Of a stretch of DNA of 64,000 nucleotides, positions 40,733-51,000 are shown piece after piece. Position numbers and translations under genes: made by a program. Below the pieces are notes generated by a model. That model did no database searches and was not told where the DNA came from. It was given only the letters and a program-made list of their open reading frames with translations. Source of the stretch: Isochrysis galbana (lineage: Eukaryota > Haptophyta > Isochrysidales > Isochrysidaceae); the NCBI GenBank assembly GCA_018136815.1, contig CM030945.1:1804091-1868090 (forward strand), read 5' to 3'. The stretch's first letter is position 1. Each line of letters opens with the position of its first letter.

Positions 40733-42023
40733 CATCTGAAGATTCAGGCTACTACCGCTAGCTATAAAGGACCACGCACTCACGGTACCGACTCATGCCA
40801 TCGCCTATACCCCAGAACACTCACTCCCTTTACACTACCCCCTTCATTCCTTTGTCTTTGGTATCGGGGGGGGGGGGCCGCGTGCACTACGACGGGCCAA
40901 GCGCAAGGGGTGGGCTGGGGCAGACCTGTTGTTGGGTGTTCCTGTGGAAGACAAGCGTAAACGCCCTTTGAAACCATCTTATCGTGTCCTCAGGGGGTCT
41001 CGGCCCCCGCCCTGCGGCCCTTCTTCGTCTGCTGCCGCTCTTTCGCGGTGTCTGTCCGCCGCGCGGGGTGTCAACCCGTTAGTATATCGCAAACGGGCGG
41101 TTATCTTACCTATTTGCGGGCCAGATCACGTCGTTTTTTTGTCGTTCATTTTCCGTCGTTCTCTTCGCTCTCCTGCGGGCGTGTGTCGCATGCGCGCGCC
41201 ATGGCCCCCTTCTGGGGGGCCCCTCGGGGCCCCCCAGAGGGCCAGCTGGGGCAGCTCAGGGGGCAGTGGAGGCTGGGGCAGTGCCCCTGGCCTCTCCTGC
41301 CTCTCCCTCGCTCGCCTCGCTGGCCCTGGGCGCCCTCCTGGCGGCCCTGTTGGTCTGTGGCTCAGTGGTGGGGGGGTGGGTCAGTACGATCAGGGGCCGT
41401 GTCGCATTCGCGAATCGACACTCGTTAGGCTTCGCTCTTCTCTTCGTCGTTCGGTATTTATCGTTATAATCCTCTCGTTCTCGTTCTCGGTCAAAAGCTT
41501 CGCTTGGATGCATGGGATCGGGGGTTGTGGAGCGCCCTCTCTCTTCCTCTCGAAAGAGAAGGGAAGTTTCCCCACCTCTCTTCCTCCCAGGCGCCTCGCA
41601 GATAGGTTTAATTTGCGATCTCTTCGTACCTCCTCCTTAAGCATATCGCACTTCTCTCGTCTTATTTGGTAAGTCTCTTGGAATCCTGTGCGGCAAGATT
41701 GCCCCTCGATTCCGTTATGGTGCGATTCCCGTTCCAGACAAGATCGCCGACAGATCGCCCTTTGATCGTCGTCCGTCGTTGTCTGATCGGAGTGTTTGGG
41801 TTTGATTTCAGTCGAGTTATGTGAGAAAGTCGTGGGGCGAGAGTCGGGGTGTTTTCCTGGGTGTCTTTGTCCGTCGTCCTGTCGTCAGTCGTCATCCGTC
41901 GTCGCTCTCGCTCTCGTCGCTCTCGCTCTCGTAACACTCGTACCCAACAAACTCGCCTCGCCTCGCCAGCCCCTGCCATCACAGCCCTCCTCTCACTCGC
42001 CCTCGCCTCTCGCCGCTCGTTCC

Positions 42024-43766
42024 ATGTCGTTCTCGCCGCCGTCCTCGCCCTCGCTCAAGCCCGCCTGCCCGCCTTCCTTTGCTGACGGGCTTCAGCCCGT
42101 CATCGTCTCCGAAGCCGTCTCCTCAGCCGCGCCTGCCGCCGGCTTGCCACCTTCCTCATTGCCCTCAGGCCCTAAGGGCCATCACAATTCGTCAGGTGTA
42201 GAATCCTATCCGGTGCGTCCCGCGCTGGACGTCTCAATGGGGGTCACCCCCACCTCTGCAGAGTCGGGCATCATGCCTGCCCTGCCCCCTTTCTCCTCTC
42301 CGGATGGGCATCCACCACCACCTTCACAGGGGGAGATGATGCCCTCCCTTCCCTCGCCTCCTGATCTCTCTGCGGTCCCCCCACCATCATCTCCGCCATC
42401 GCCGCCGGAGCCCATGGAGGACAGGTCCAAGCCCGAGTCTTTCCAGGGTGAGGATAATCCTCTGGAAGGATTCCTCCCCTCTTCTCGCGTATGTCTCGAG
42501 GCACCGCCACCATTACCATCGGACTCGGAGGCCGCCTACGAGCCCTACCATCCATCGCTCGAACGCCTCTCGGTCGCCTCGGTCGCCCCAAGTCAGCCGT
42601 CTCGTTGTGGAGAGGCCCCGGGCCTGCTGCCCGACTCCCTTCTTCATCTCTCTCCTTCTCCACCGTCTGCTACGGCTCCGCCGCCAACTTCGTCGGCTTC
42701 ACCGGGGCTCAACCCCGTCGAGCTGCGTTACATTGAGCTCATGCAGGCCATGGCCGCCCAATTCTCACAGCAGCTCGCCGCAGTCACCAACGCGATTGAA
42801 CGGGGCCGACTCCCTCCTACACCAGTCCAGGCAGCCAGCCCGCCTCCACCTCCATCCGATGATGGCGGCGAAGTTGTTGTGCCTCCGCCACCGCCGCTCC
42901 CTCGTTCCTCATCGAAATCTAAAAAGCCTCATAAGGACAAGAAGAAGGACCGCCGCCGCCGCCGCTACAGTCCCTCTACTTCTTCGTCCTCCTCGTCATC
43001 GTCCCCGGTTTCTAGCCCGTGTTCATCCAACTCTTCGCCGACCAGCGACTCGGAGTCCGATGGGTCATCCGAGTCTACGGACTCTCGCCGCAGGCCTCGC
43101 CGCGCCAAGGGTGGCCACTATACCACTGCGGGCAAAGGTTATCATACTAAAGAGGGACGGCCGTCTATGATGGCCCCCGAAGGTTTGCATTCTAATCCTC
43201 GCCGATCTCTTCGCCCCCACGCCTCTAAGTCCAAGTCAGGCCAACGTGGTAGCCGGGAGAGCCGACGTCATGCTAAACGCCACGCCGCTCCTCCCGCGGA
43301 CCCAGCTCTGTCGGATGAGCCGGATATTCTTGAGCAGTGGCTGCGCCACTATGGGCGCCACGGCAGAGCCTACTCCGAATCCGCTAATGCCCCACTTGAA
43401 TACCAGGTGATGGCGGCACGAGAGGTTCCCTCGGGTGAGTCCTGGCATGCTCGCATCATTTACACGACTCGCACTCTTACGAAGTGGGTACGCGCGCGCA
43501 CATTCGTTCGCACTAAGGGCGGCACTCGCGATGCTAAGTCTAGCCTCGAGAGCCTGCAGTCGCTGCGCTTCCCCGCCGACCTCCGCTCTACCGACCCGAA
43601 CAAGGCGGCTCCCGACAATTGGCGATATGGGACAAGCGATGGCGCCCATTCGCCGTACTGCTGTCAACCGTTCATCCGCTTCCTTTGCGAGGGCGAGCCG
43701 GAGATTCCCGACGCCCACCGCGCCTACCTTCGTCGTCTCGTCGTCCTCGGCCGCAACCGCCGTTAG
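42024..43766 (+). CDS. Gag-like protein of an LTR retrotransposon
   Basis: The frame runs from about 41796, but the natural start is the Met at 42024 (MSFSPPSSPSLKPACPP), shared with the fragments at 4168 and 45.6 kb. It encodes 580 residues: a long Pro/Ser-rich acidic N-terminal half; a helical centre (PVELRYIELMQAMAAQFSQQ) near residue 235; a Lys/Arg/Ser-rich stretch (SSKSKKPHKDKKKDRRRRR); a Ser run; and a C-terminal part with LEQWLRHYGRHGRAY and EYQVMAAREVPS. No CCHC zinc knuckle or capsid major-homology region is evident, so the Gag assignment rests on position before the integrase and on leader similarity. Confidence 0.5.
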   Translation: MSFSPPSSPSLKPACPPSFADGLQPVIVSEAVSSAAPAAGLPPSSLPSGPKGHHNSSGVESYPVRPALDVSMGVTPTSAESGIMPALPPFSSPDGHPPPPSQGEMMPSLPSPPDLSAVPPPSSPPSPPEPMEDRSKPESFQGEDNPLEGFLPSSRVCLEAPPPLPSDSEAAYEPYHPSLERLSVASVAPSQPSRCGEAPGLLPDSLLHLSPSPPSATAPPPTSSASPGLNPVELRYIELMQAMAAQFSQQLAAVTNAIERGRLPPTPVQAASPPPPPSDDGGEVVVPPPPPLPRSSSKSKKPHKDKKKDRRRRRYSPSTSSSSSSSSPVSSPCSSNSSPTSDSESDGSSESTDSRRRPRRAKGGHYTTAGKGYHTKEGRPSMMAPEGLHSNPRRSLRPHASKSKSGQRGSRESRRHAKRHAAPPADPALSDEPDILEQWLRHYGRHGRAYSESANAPLEYQVMAAREVPSGESWHARIIYTTRTLTKWVRARTFVRTKGGTRDAKSSLESLQSLRFPADLRSTDPNKAAPDNWRYGTSDGAHSPYCCQPFIRFLCEGEPEIPDAHRAYLRRLVVLGRNRR

Positions 43767-44334
43767 GGAATAGGCGAGGCCGCCGCCATATGCTTCGTTG
43801 ACTTCTCGATTCCTCGGCGGCCTGGACCGCCACCCCTTTCGCTTCTCGACACTTCTGTCACTCCCGTTCGCGTTTCATTTCGTACCTCTAATGTTTCGCC
43901 TCTCCGATCTACGAGCTCGCCGTCCCTCGGACGGCTGAGCAAAGCCTTCTTGTTGTCGTTCCAACCTGGGGATGCTACCCTAGGTTGCGATGCCGTCGTT
44001 CCCGAAATTCGCGTCTTCGTTTCAGTCGTTCAATCGATCCGGAGTCACCCCCATCTGCTCATATGTGGTGGGGACGATTCGACTCCGGGAGTTCCGTTCT
44101 CTCTCGCCGTTCGTTCGCTACCTCCTTCGTCGCTCTCGTCGTCCTCGAATCATTCGTTCAATGCTCCCGATTACGAGCGCTCAACGCTCGCTTCCTTTGC
44201 GAGGGCGAGCCGGAGATTCCCGACGCCCACCGCGCCTACCTTCGTCGTCTCGTCGTCCTCGGCCGCAACCGCCGTTAGGGAATAGGCGAGGCCGCCGCCA
44301 TATGCTTCGTTGACTTCTCGATTCCTCGGCCTGG
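43681..44334 (+). repeat. 142-bp direct repeat at a 512-bp offset across the gag-integrase junction
   Basis: The segment 43681-43822 (TCCTTTGCGAGGGCGAGCC to CGATTCCTCGGC) is repeated at 44193-44334. The second copy runs straight into the integrase frame. The repeat probably mediated, or records, loss of the central pol region. Confidence 0.75.
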
Positions 44335-45464
44335 TGGAACGAGCGCAACAGACGTTGATCAACATGGCTCGCGCTACCGATGAAGGCGGCGGCCATTGGG
44401 TCGATCATCTCCCGTTCTTTCTAATGAGCATGCGCGCTTCCGCCAATCGCATCACCCGCATGTCGCCTGCTGCCTTGCTCTATGGCCGTGAGCTTCGCCT
44501 GCCTGCCCAGCTTTCTGATCCACCTGACACTGGCCCACCTCCCGAGTTACCTCAGGAAATTCGCTCGTACGCTTGGAAAATGCATTGTCGTTTAAAGGCA
44601 GCGTGGGCCGCAGCTTATGATGCAACTTTAGAATCTCAAGCCGACGCACTTGCTGACACGCTACGCACTCACTCTCCCCCCATCCAATTTACTCCAGGTG
44701 ATAGGGTGGTTCGCAAGATTCCAGGACACCGCAACAAGCTCCTCTACCACTACAGCGGACCATACCGCATTGCCGAGGCGCTTGGCGCTGGCCGCTACCG
44801 ACTACGCGACCAAGAAAATCGCCTCCTCTCCGAGGAGGTGCATGTGACTAACCTCCGTCCCTACTATACCCTCACAGATGAAGACCCCGTCCAAAGAGAT
44901 GAGTATCTGGTGGATTCACTCCTTGACCGCAAGGGTCGAGGTGATTCCAGGCAGTATCTCGTCAAATGGCGTGGCTACGCGAAAGCTGCGGCCACATGGG
45001 AGCCGCTAGCCGAACTGCTTCGCCGCTGCGAGTCGCTCGTCACCGCCTATGATGATGCTCACCCCTTCCCGCCTCTTCGTAAGCCTCAGATGAGAAAGCG
45101 GGCTGCAGAATCACAATCTCAGACCGTCTCAGCCCCGCCGACGTCGCACGCGATCGAAGCTCCCGTGGGATCCGAGACCACCGGCTCGGATCATCAGGCC
45201 CCGCGCCGCTCGCCTCGTCTCGCACCGTCCTCGCACAGTGGCCCCATTGCTCATGTCTCCCATTTGCCCGTCTCAGCCCGCCCGTCTGTTGCCAACCCTG
45301 CAGGGTGGCCAGCCGGCGGTAGGCGCGGCGGAGGAGACGACTTCGGAGACGCTGGCGGGCTGAGGCCCGTCAGCAGAGGAAGGCGGGCAGGCGGGCTTGA
45401 GCGAGGGCGAGGACGGCGGCGAGAGCGACATCGAGCGAGTGGCGAGAGGCGAGGGCGAGTGTGA
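44310..45464 (+). pseudogene. Integrase C-terminal region with chromodomain (Ty3/chromovirus type), 5'-truncated
   Basis: The frame enters at the end of the integrase core (GLVERAQQTLINMAR, HWVDHLPFFLMSMRAS), continues with the conserved SPAALLYGRELRLP and the GPYRIAEALGAGRYRL/VHVTNLRPYY beta-barrel, then a chromodomain at about residues 197-250 (DEYLVDSLLDRK, YLVKWRGY, ATWEP). Chromodomains in this place define chromoviruses and direct insertion toward methylated histones. The DDE catalytic residues and everything upstream are missing. After residue 330 the frame is antisense to the inverted repeat arm and not meaningful. Confidence 0.85.
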
Positions 45465-45995
45465 GGAGGGCTGTGATGGCAGGGGCCGGCGAGGAGAGGA
45501 GAGATTGTAGGGTACGAGTGTTGCGAGAGCGAGAGCGACGAGAGCGAGAGCGACGGATGACGCCTGACGACAGGAAGACGGACAGAGACACCCAGGAAAA
45601 CACCCCGACTCTCGCTCCACGACTTTCTCACATAACTCGACTGAAATCAAACCCAAACACTCCGGCCAGACGACGACGGACGACGATCAGAATGCGATCT
45701 GGCGAGGACGGCGGCGAGAGCGACATCGAGCGAGTGGCGAGAGGCGAGGGCGAGTGTGAGGAGGGCTGTGATGGCAGGGGCCGGCGAGGAGAGGAGAGAT
45801 TGTAGGGTACGAGTGTTACGAGAGCGAGAGCGACGAGAGCGAGAGCGACGGATGACGCCTGACGACAAGACGACGGACAGAGACACCCAGGAAAACACCC
45901 CGACACTCGCCCCACGACTTTCTCACATAACTCGACTGAAATCAAACCCAAACACTCCGGCCAGACGACGACGGACGACGATCAGAAGTCGATCT
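45406..45995. repeat. 295-bp tandem duplication in the right inverted arm
   Basis: 45406-45700 and 45701-45995 are near-identical head-to-tail copies (GGCGAGGACGGCGGCGAGAG to CGACGACGGACGACGATCAG). Each is an inverted copy of the Gag leader at about 41770-42060. Confidence 0.8.
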
Positions 45996-47342
45996 GTCGG
46001 CGATCCCGTCTGGAAGTGGAATCGCACCATAACGGAAACGAGGGGCAATCCTGCCGCACAGGATTCCAAGAGGCCTATCGAATAAGACGAAAGAAGTGCG
46101 GTGTGCCTAAGGAGGAGATGCGAAGAGATTGCAAATTAAACCTGATTGCAATCACTGAAGTAGATAGAGAAACGCGGAGAAGATAGCGAATTAAACCTAT
46201 TTGCGAGGCGCCTAGGAGGGAGAAAGGTGGGGAAACTTCCCTTCTCTTTCGAGAGAAAGAGAGAGGGCGCTCCACATCCCAAGATCCTATGCGTCCAAGC
46301 GAAGCTTTTGACCGAGAACGAGAACGAGAGAATTATAACGATAATACCGAACGACAAGGAGAAGCCTAACGAGTGTCGACTTGCGAATGCGACAAACTAC
46401 GAGAAACGAGAAAAGAACGACAAAAAAAGACACGATCCGACCCAAGAAAAGGTAAAACTCACGCCTGTTTACGATATGTTTACAGGCCGACACCCTTCGC
46501 GACATACGAATGCCACGAAAGCGCGGCGATACTTGAAAAGGACGCGAGAAGAGGAGGCCGAGACCTCCCAGGGGCACGAAGTGTCACACGCAACAGGCGT
46601 TTATGTTTGTTTTGCCACAGGAACACCACACTAGCAGGTCTGCCCCACCCCACCCCCTACACCTGCACTTGGCCCGTTGTAGTGCACGCGTTGACGTTTT
46701 GCGCTGTCACTAGTTGAAATGGATCGAAAAAACGACCATGCCGTCCGCCCGGTCGCGGTGCCAAATTAGCCGCTCTAGCCCTCGGTGACTAGTGGTTTAC
46801 GTAAGCGTAAGCGTAAGCGTCTTGAGTTCTGTGTACTTTCGTACACATTGAAGTGCAAAATTACGAGTTTGACTTATGGTCCAGTGTGCATAGAACTACG
46901 CCTTGTGGACTTAGTGAGTTGGCGTCAACAACCTTCTCGTCATTCCACGTTTGTGCCTCGCATGAAGGGCCTCACTAAAAATATACCGGAGGGGGCCCCA
47001 CTGTATTTCGCGCACCGTCTTCGAAGGCCTGAAATTCGATATTTTTCGAAAATTTCGCCGGAGAACACCCAATTTTTTTGCTGATCCAGTCTACCGGAAC
47101 GTATAGGGAGCTTATTTAGCCTTTCATTTACCCATAGTAGCTGGTGCCTTCCGCACCCCCATAGTGAGTGAGTGACCGGGCTACCGATACCGATACCAGA
47201 GGCCAGAGGCAAAGGAATGAAGGGGGTGGTGTAAGGGAGTGAGTATACTGGGGTATAGGCGATGTCGTGAATGAGTACCGTGAGTACGTGGTTCGCTATA
47301 GCTAGCGTGAGTAGCCCGAATCTTCAGATGTTTTATATTATA

Positions 47343-47948
47343 CTACCTCCGTTCCAAAACTGAGATGCCTCGCACGCTTTGGGTTGAATGGAAGGGCCAC
47401 AAACTTCAAATAGGGGCTCCATCAAAGAAAGGTATGGTGTTGGGGAGGGCACATTGGGGCTTAACATAAGAGCTCTTGTAATGTCATTAGTATGCGGCTA
47501 CGCCTAGAGCCAATGCGACAAGCATACGCACTCTATTCACTGTCAGAACGAACGCTCCGTGCGGCAAATCATACACTCATTCTCACCATCTACCTCCACA
47601 ATCTTTGCCAACACCCAGCGCTTGGTGTCAAACAAATGCCTGCGCCAAGGTGATGTTATAAGCGTGTTCATGGAGCACTCTCTCGAACCAACTCCTTTGC
47701 CTCCTCAGGGTCAGAGGGCCAAAGCGCGGCAGCCAGCCACCCGCGCCGGTTCGCGCCGCGCGCAACTTTTCGCGCCTTTATGAAATGAAAACTCATCATT
47801 TCTTTTGCTTTCGTCATGCTGTCTTCTCTTCCATCGCATCTGGCATACGCCCCAATGTACCCGCAACATGTCTCGATCATTCGAATTTCATTTTGTAACC
47901 CCCTCTAAGAGACATTTCCCTGGATCCTGAGTTTTGGAACGGAGGTAG
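47343..47948. mobile_element. Stowaway-like (Tc1/mariner) MITE, 606 bp
   Basis: Perfect inverted ends of 18 bp, CTACCTCCGTTCCAAAAC, flanked by TA on both sides (47341-47342, 47949-47950). This end sequence is that of plant Stowaway MITEs and their mariner parents (CTCCCTCCGTYCC), which insert at TA. The interior has no transposase; a 70-codon minus-strand frame at 47668-47880 is not recognised. It lies directly beside the end of the 6.6-kb element. Confidence 0.85.
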
Positions 47949-48066
47949 TATTCCTGGAGGAGTAGGCACCTACTAGGTTTAAACTAGGACAAGAAGAAAA
48001 CTCTGACAACTTGTCCCCCCAGCCTCGAGCGCCCGCGCCGCGCGCCTCGGACGGCGGGCGAGAGCG

Positions 48067-51000
48067 ATGGGCGGCGCAAGTCTTGGCTCGCTCCTCTCGG
48101 CCCCGCTCGTCGCGACGGCCCTCGCTCTCGGCTGCATCGCAGCGCCTGGACGTGGGGGCCTCCTGCTCTGCGGCACTGCCTTCGCCACGCTCACTGCTGC
48201 CGAGCTCAAGGAGCTGCTCCGCCAGCCGCGCCCGAAGGCCGACGGTTCGCATGGTATGCCGTCGACGCACGCAGTGGCGAGCGGATTCGCCGCTTCAGGC
48301 TGGGCGCTCGAGCTGGCACGGCCGCCGGAGGCTGTGCTGCTTGCGGCAGCGGCGCTCATTGTCGCCGAATTGCGTGTGCTCGGCGGCCACCACTCGCGAG
48401 CTCAGGCGCACGCAGGGCTTGTGCTCGGCTTCCTCCTCGCGTGCGCGCAGTCGGTCGTCGGCCCGATGATCTGGCTTGCCGGACTCGGTATGCGGAACGG
48501 GCAGGCGGCACTTGTTGCGCGGGCCTTTGCGGCCGCCGAGTCGCTCTTCTTGCGCGCGATGCGCTCGCTTCCGTGCTACCTGCTCGGGGTATACGCGTCC
48601 CTGCTCGCAGCTACGGCGCTCGCCGCTACCGGCTTCGCCGCGGGCATCTTCCGCTTCGAATTCTACCCTTCAAGCTTTCGGATCGAGGCGGGCGCGTTCG
48701 CTGAACTACCTCACCGCCTTGCTATCCTCGAGCACGCCACTGTCGCCACGCCGTGGCCGCCCGGCTGCGGTGGCCATGGCGGGCTGCTAGCGCTCGGTGG
48801 TGCCACCAGCCTCATGGGCAACAGCGTGCCGGTGCACTTCGACGTGGCTGCAACAATGCTCCCCGATAGCGAGCCGAGCACGGACGGGCCTCCGCTCCTC
48901 GTATTCTTTGAGGACACCGCCTCGGGCGACGTGCTCGCACCTGAGGCCATTGCGTCTATCGACTCGCTGCTCCGCCACATCGTGCCCACCATTACCGCCG
49001 GGCCCCTTCGCGCTTCTTCTCCACTCGGCGCAACTGGCAGTGCTTTCCTTAGCCCGAGCCTGTTCTTCACCTCGCCGGAAGGGCGCATGCCGCGTCATGT
49101 GCGGTTCGAGTGCAACACTACGCGCTGTGTGACGGCCGAACCCTTACCTGGGGGAAACAGACTCCAGGTCGATGCTGCCTCCTTGGCTGCCTTGGAGCGC
49201 AACACTTCTGTTGATGCTCAGAACAATCCGCTGGGCAGGGGGGACGGGGCGCTGAGCGCATGGGCGCGCATGCACTGCCAGGCTTGGGAACGCGGCATGG
49301 AATGCGGCCCCCTCTCGTGCTGTCCATGCGATGCCCCTCCCGTCGTTGGGTGCGCGCCGCTGCCACTGTGCCGTGAGGAGGGCAACGAGCTCCTCTATGT
49401 CGACATTTGGTCCGACCCACGGAGCTCGACCACGGGACCAGTGCATAGCTGGAACGCAGGGTTCGGAGCGGACGGCTTGGTCGAGCGTACGGATGGCTTG
49501 CGTCCTGCTGACATGCCTCCAATAGCCATCGCAAGGAGCACGATCGATGCGCAGGGTGCGGCTGGGTTCGAGAGAAGGAGGCGTGACTTCTTGCAGTGCT
49601 CCAGGCAGGCCGAACTCTTGATGAAGGCGCTCGTAGCTGGTGGGGAAGGCGATGCAAACGGGACCGCGGGGCAGGCGACGGGTACCCGTATAGGAGGCGA
49701 GCCGTCTCTCACCCCGTCTCTCATGCTGGCAGTGGCGCCCCTGCGCTTCTCTTGTGACATTGAGACGGCTCAGGCTGGACAGTGCGATGGCACTGCCTAT
49801 GCGAGTGCGGTCAAGCCGTCAGGCATCGTTGATTACGAGGTGCTAGTGCAGCAGGTGCGGGGGGAAAAGCCACGATGCACACCCCGCGGAGTGCTTATCG
49901 CTTGCCCCTTCCCGCCGACGCTGCGCTTATTTCACATCTGAGGGACTCGGTAGCTCTGCCCCAAGCCCCCTGCCGTTCGCGCCCAACTCAGTCACCATAC
50001 GAGCGCAATCTGGGCCGAGTCCGTTCACCTCTCACGTTGCCTTCAGGCGAGGATACACAGCGAGTACACGCGCGTGGCGCGCATCATTCTCAACCACGTG
50101 GACACCTTCAACGCGGAGCAGGTGCGCGGCTCCTCGCCTGAAGGATGGCCCGCTCCATCGGCGCTCGCCCATTGCCCATCCATGGCCATGCCTTCTTAGC
50201 GAGCGAGGCCACCCCGATGGACCCACCCCCTCCCACCCCTGGGTGCGGTGAACATAGGCACAGTTGGGTAGCTCGCTCCGCGCGAGCGCGTGGGGGGGCG
50301 CCGCCTTCATTGGCATGGAGGAGGAGCGCGGCCTGTACCAGCTGGCGCAGATGGTTCTCCTATCGGGCATCGCCACTGTCACCGCCGTCACCTTGTTGCT
50401 CGGCTCAATTCGGCTTGCGGTGCTCTTGCTCATACTACCAGTGCTTGCATTTCCGCTCGCGTGGCTACTCTTTGCCGCTGTCTTTGGGCAGCGGACACTC
50501 GGAATAACGCAGGTAAGGCGCGCGGAGCGACGCGGCGTGCAAGCTCGATCCTCGCCGGCCGCATACGAGGCGGATAGATGCGGCGGTGTCCTCCCCTTCC
50601 CCTTCGAGCGTCGGCAAGGCTTTGCTTCACCACCCGACACGTGTTACCGCTCTTGGCGCATCGCAGACCGCTGGACTACTCGTGGTTGTGAGCATGGGAG
50701 TCGAAGACGCTTTGATCATCGCCGGCGCCGCGAGGGATAGAGAACGCACCCGCAGGTCGCCGCGCCACATTGCCATGGCGGGCGCGCTGCGCACCTCAGC
50801 ACTCGCGGTTGTCATAGCCTCGTTGACGGACGCAATGGCTTTCTCATGCAACTGGGCGACGCCCATCGTTGCCGTTCGCGAGTTCGGGCTCTTCGTCGGT
50901 ATGCTTGTCCTCGTCAACCTGACCCTGGTAATTTTTGCATTTCCTGCTCTCTACATCCTCTTCGCACCCTCCGCTGCCCCAACATGTAGCCCATTCAAGC

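Larger units (their letters stand above)
40733..47334. mobile_element. 6.6-kb LTR-type element with long inverted ends
   Basis: The two ends are inverted copies of each other. The left reads AACATCTGAAGATTC, GGCTAC, CGCACTCACGGTACCGACTC, then the family-D blocks, then CTCGGTCAAAAGCTTCGCTTGG and a CTCGTCGCTCTCGCTCTCG leader (to about 42090). The right reads the same from 47334 back to about 45300. Between them lie a Gag (42024-43766) and an integrase/chromodomain end (44310-45464), with no protease, reverse transcriptase or RNase H. The right arm is longer, owing to an internal tandem duplication (45406-45995) and an unrelated block at about 46695-47185. Normal LTRs are direct, so this is either a rearranged pair of elements or an unusual inverted-end form. 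Confidence 0.7.

Noticed and set aside
47668-47880. 70-codon minus-strand ORF inside the Stowaway-like MITE as a transposase
   Set aside because: Too short and without DDE or helix-turn-helix motifs of mariner transposases.
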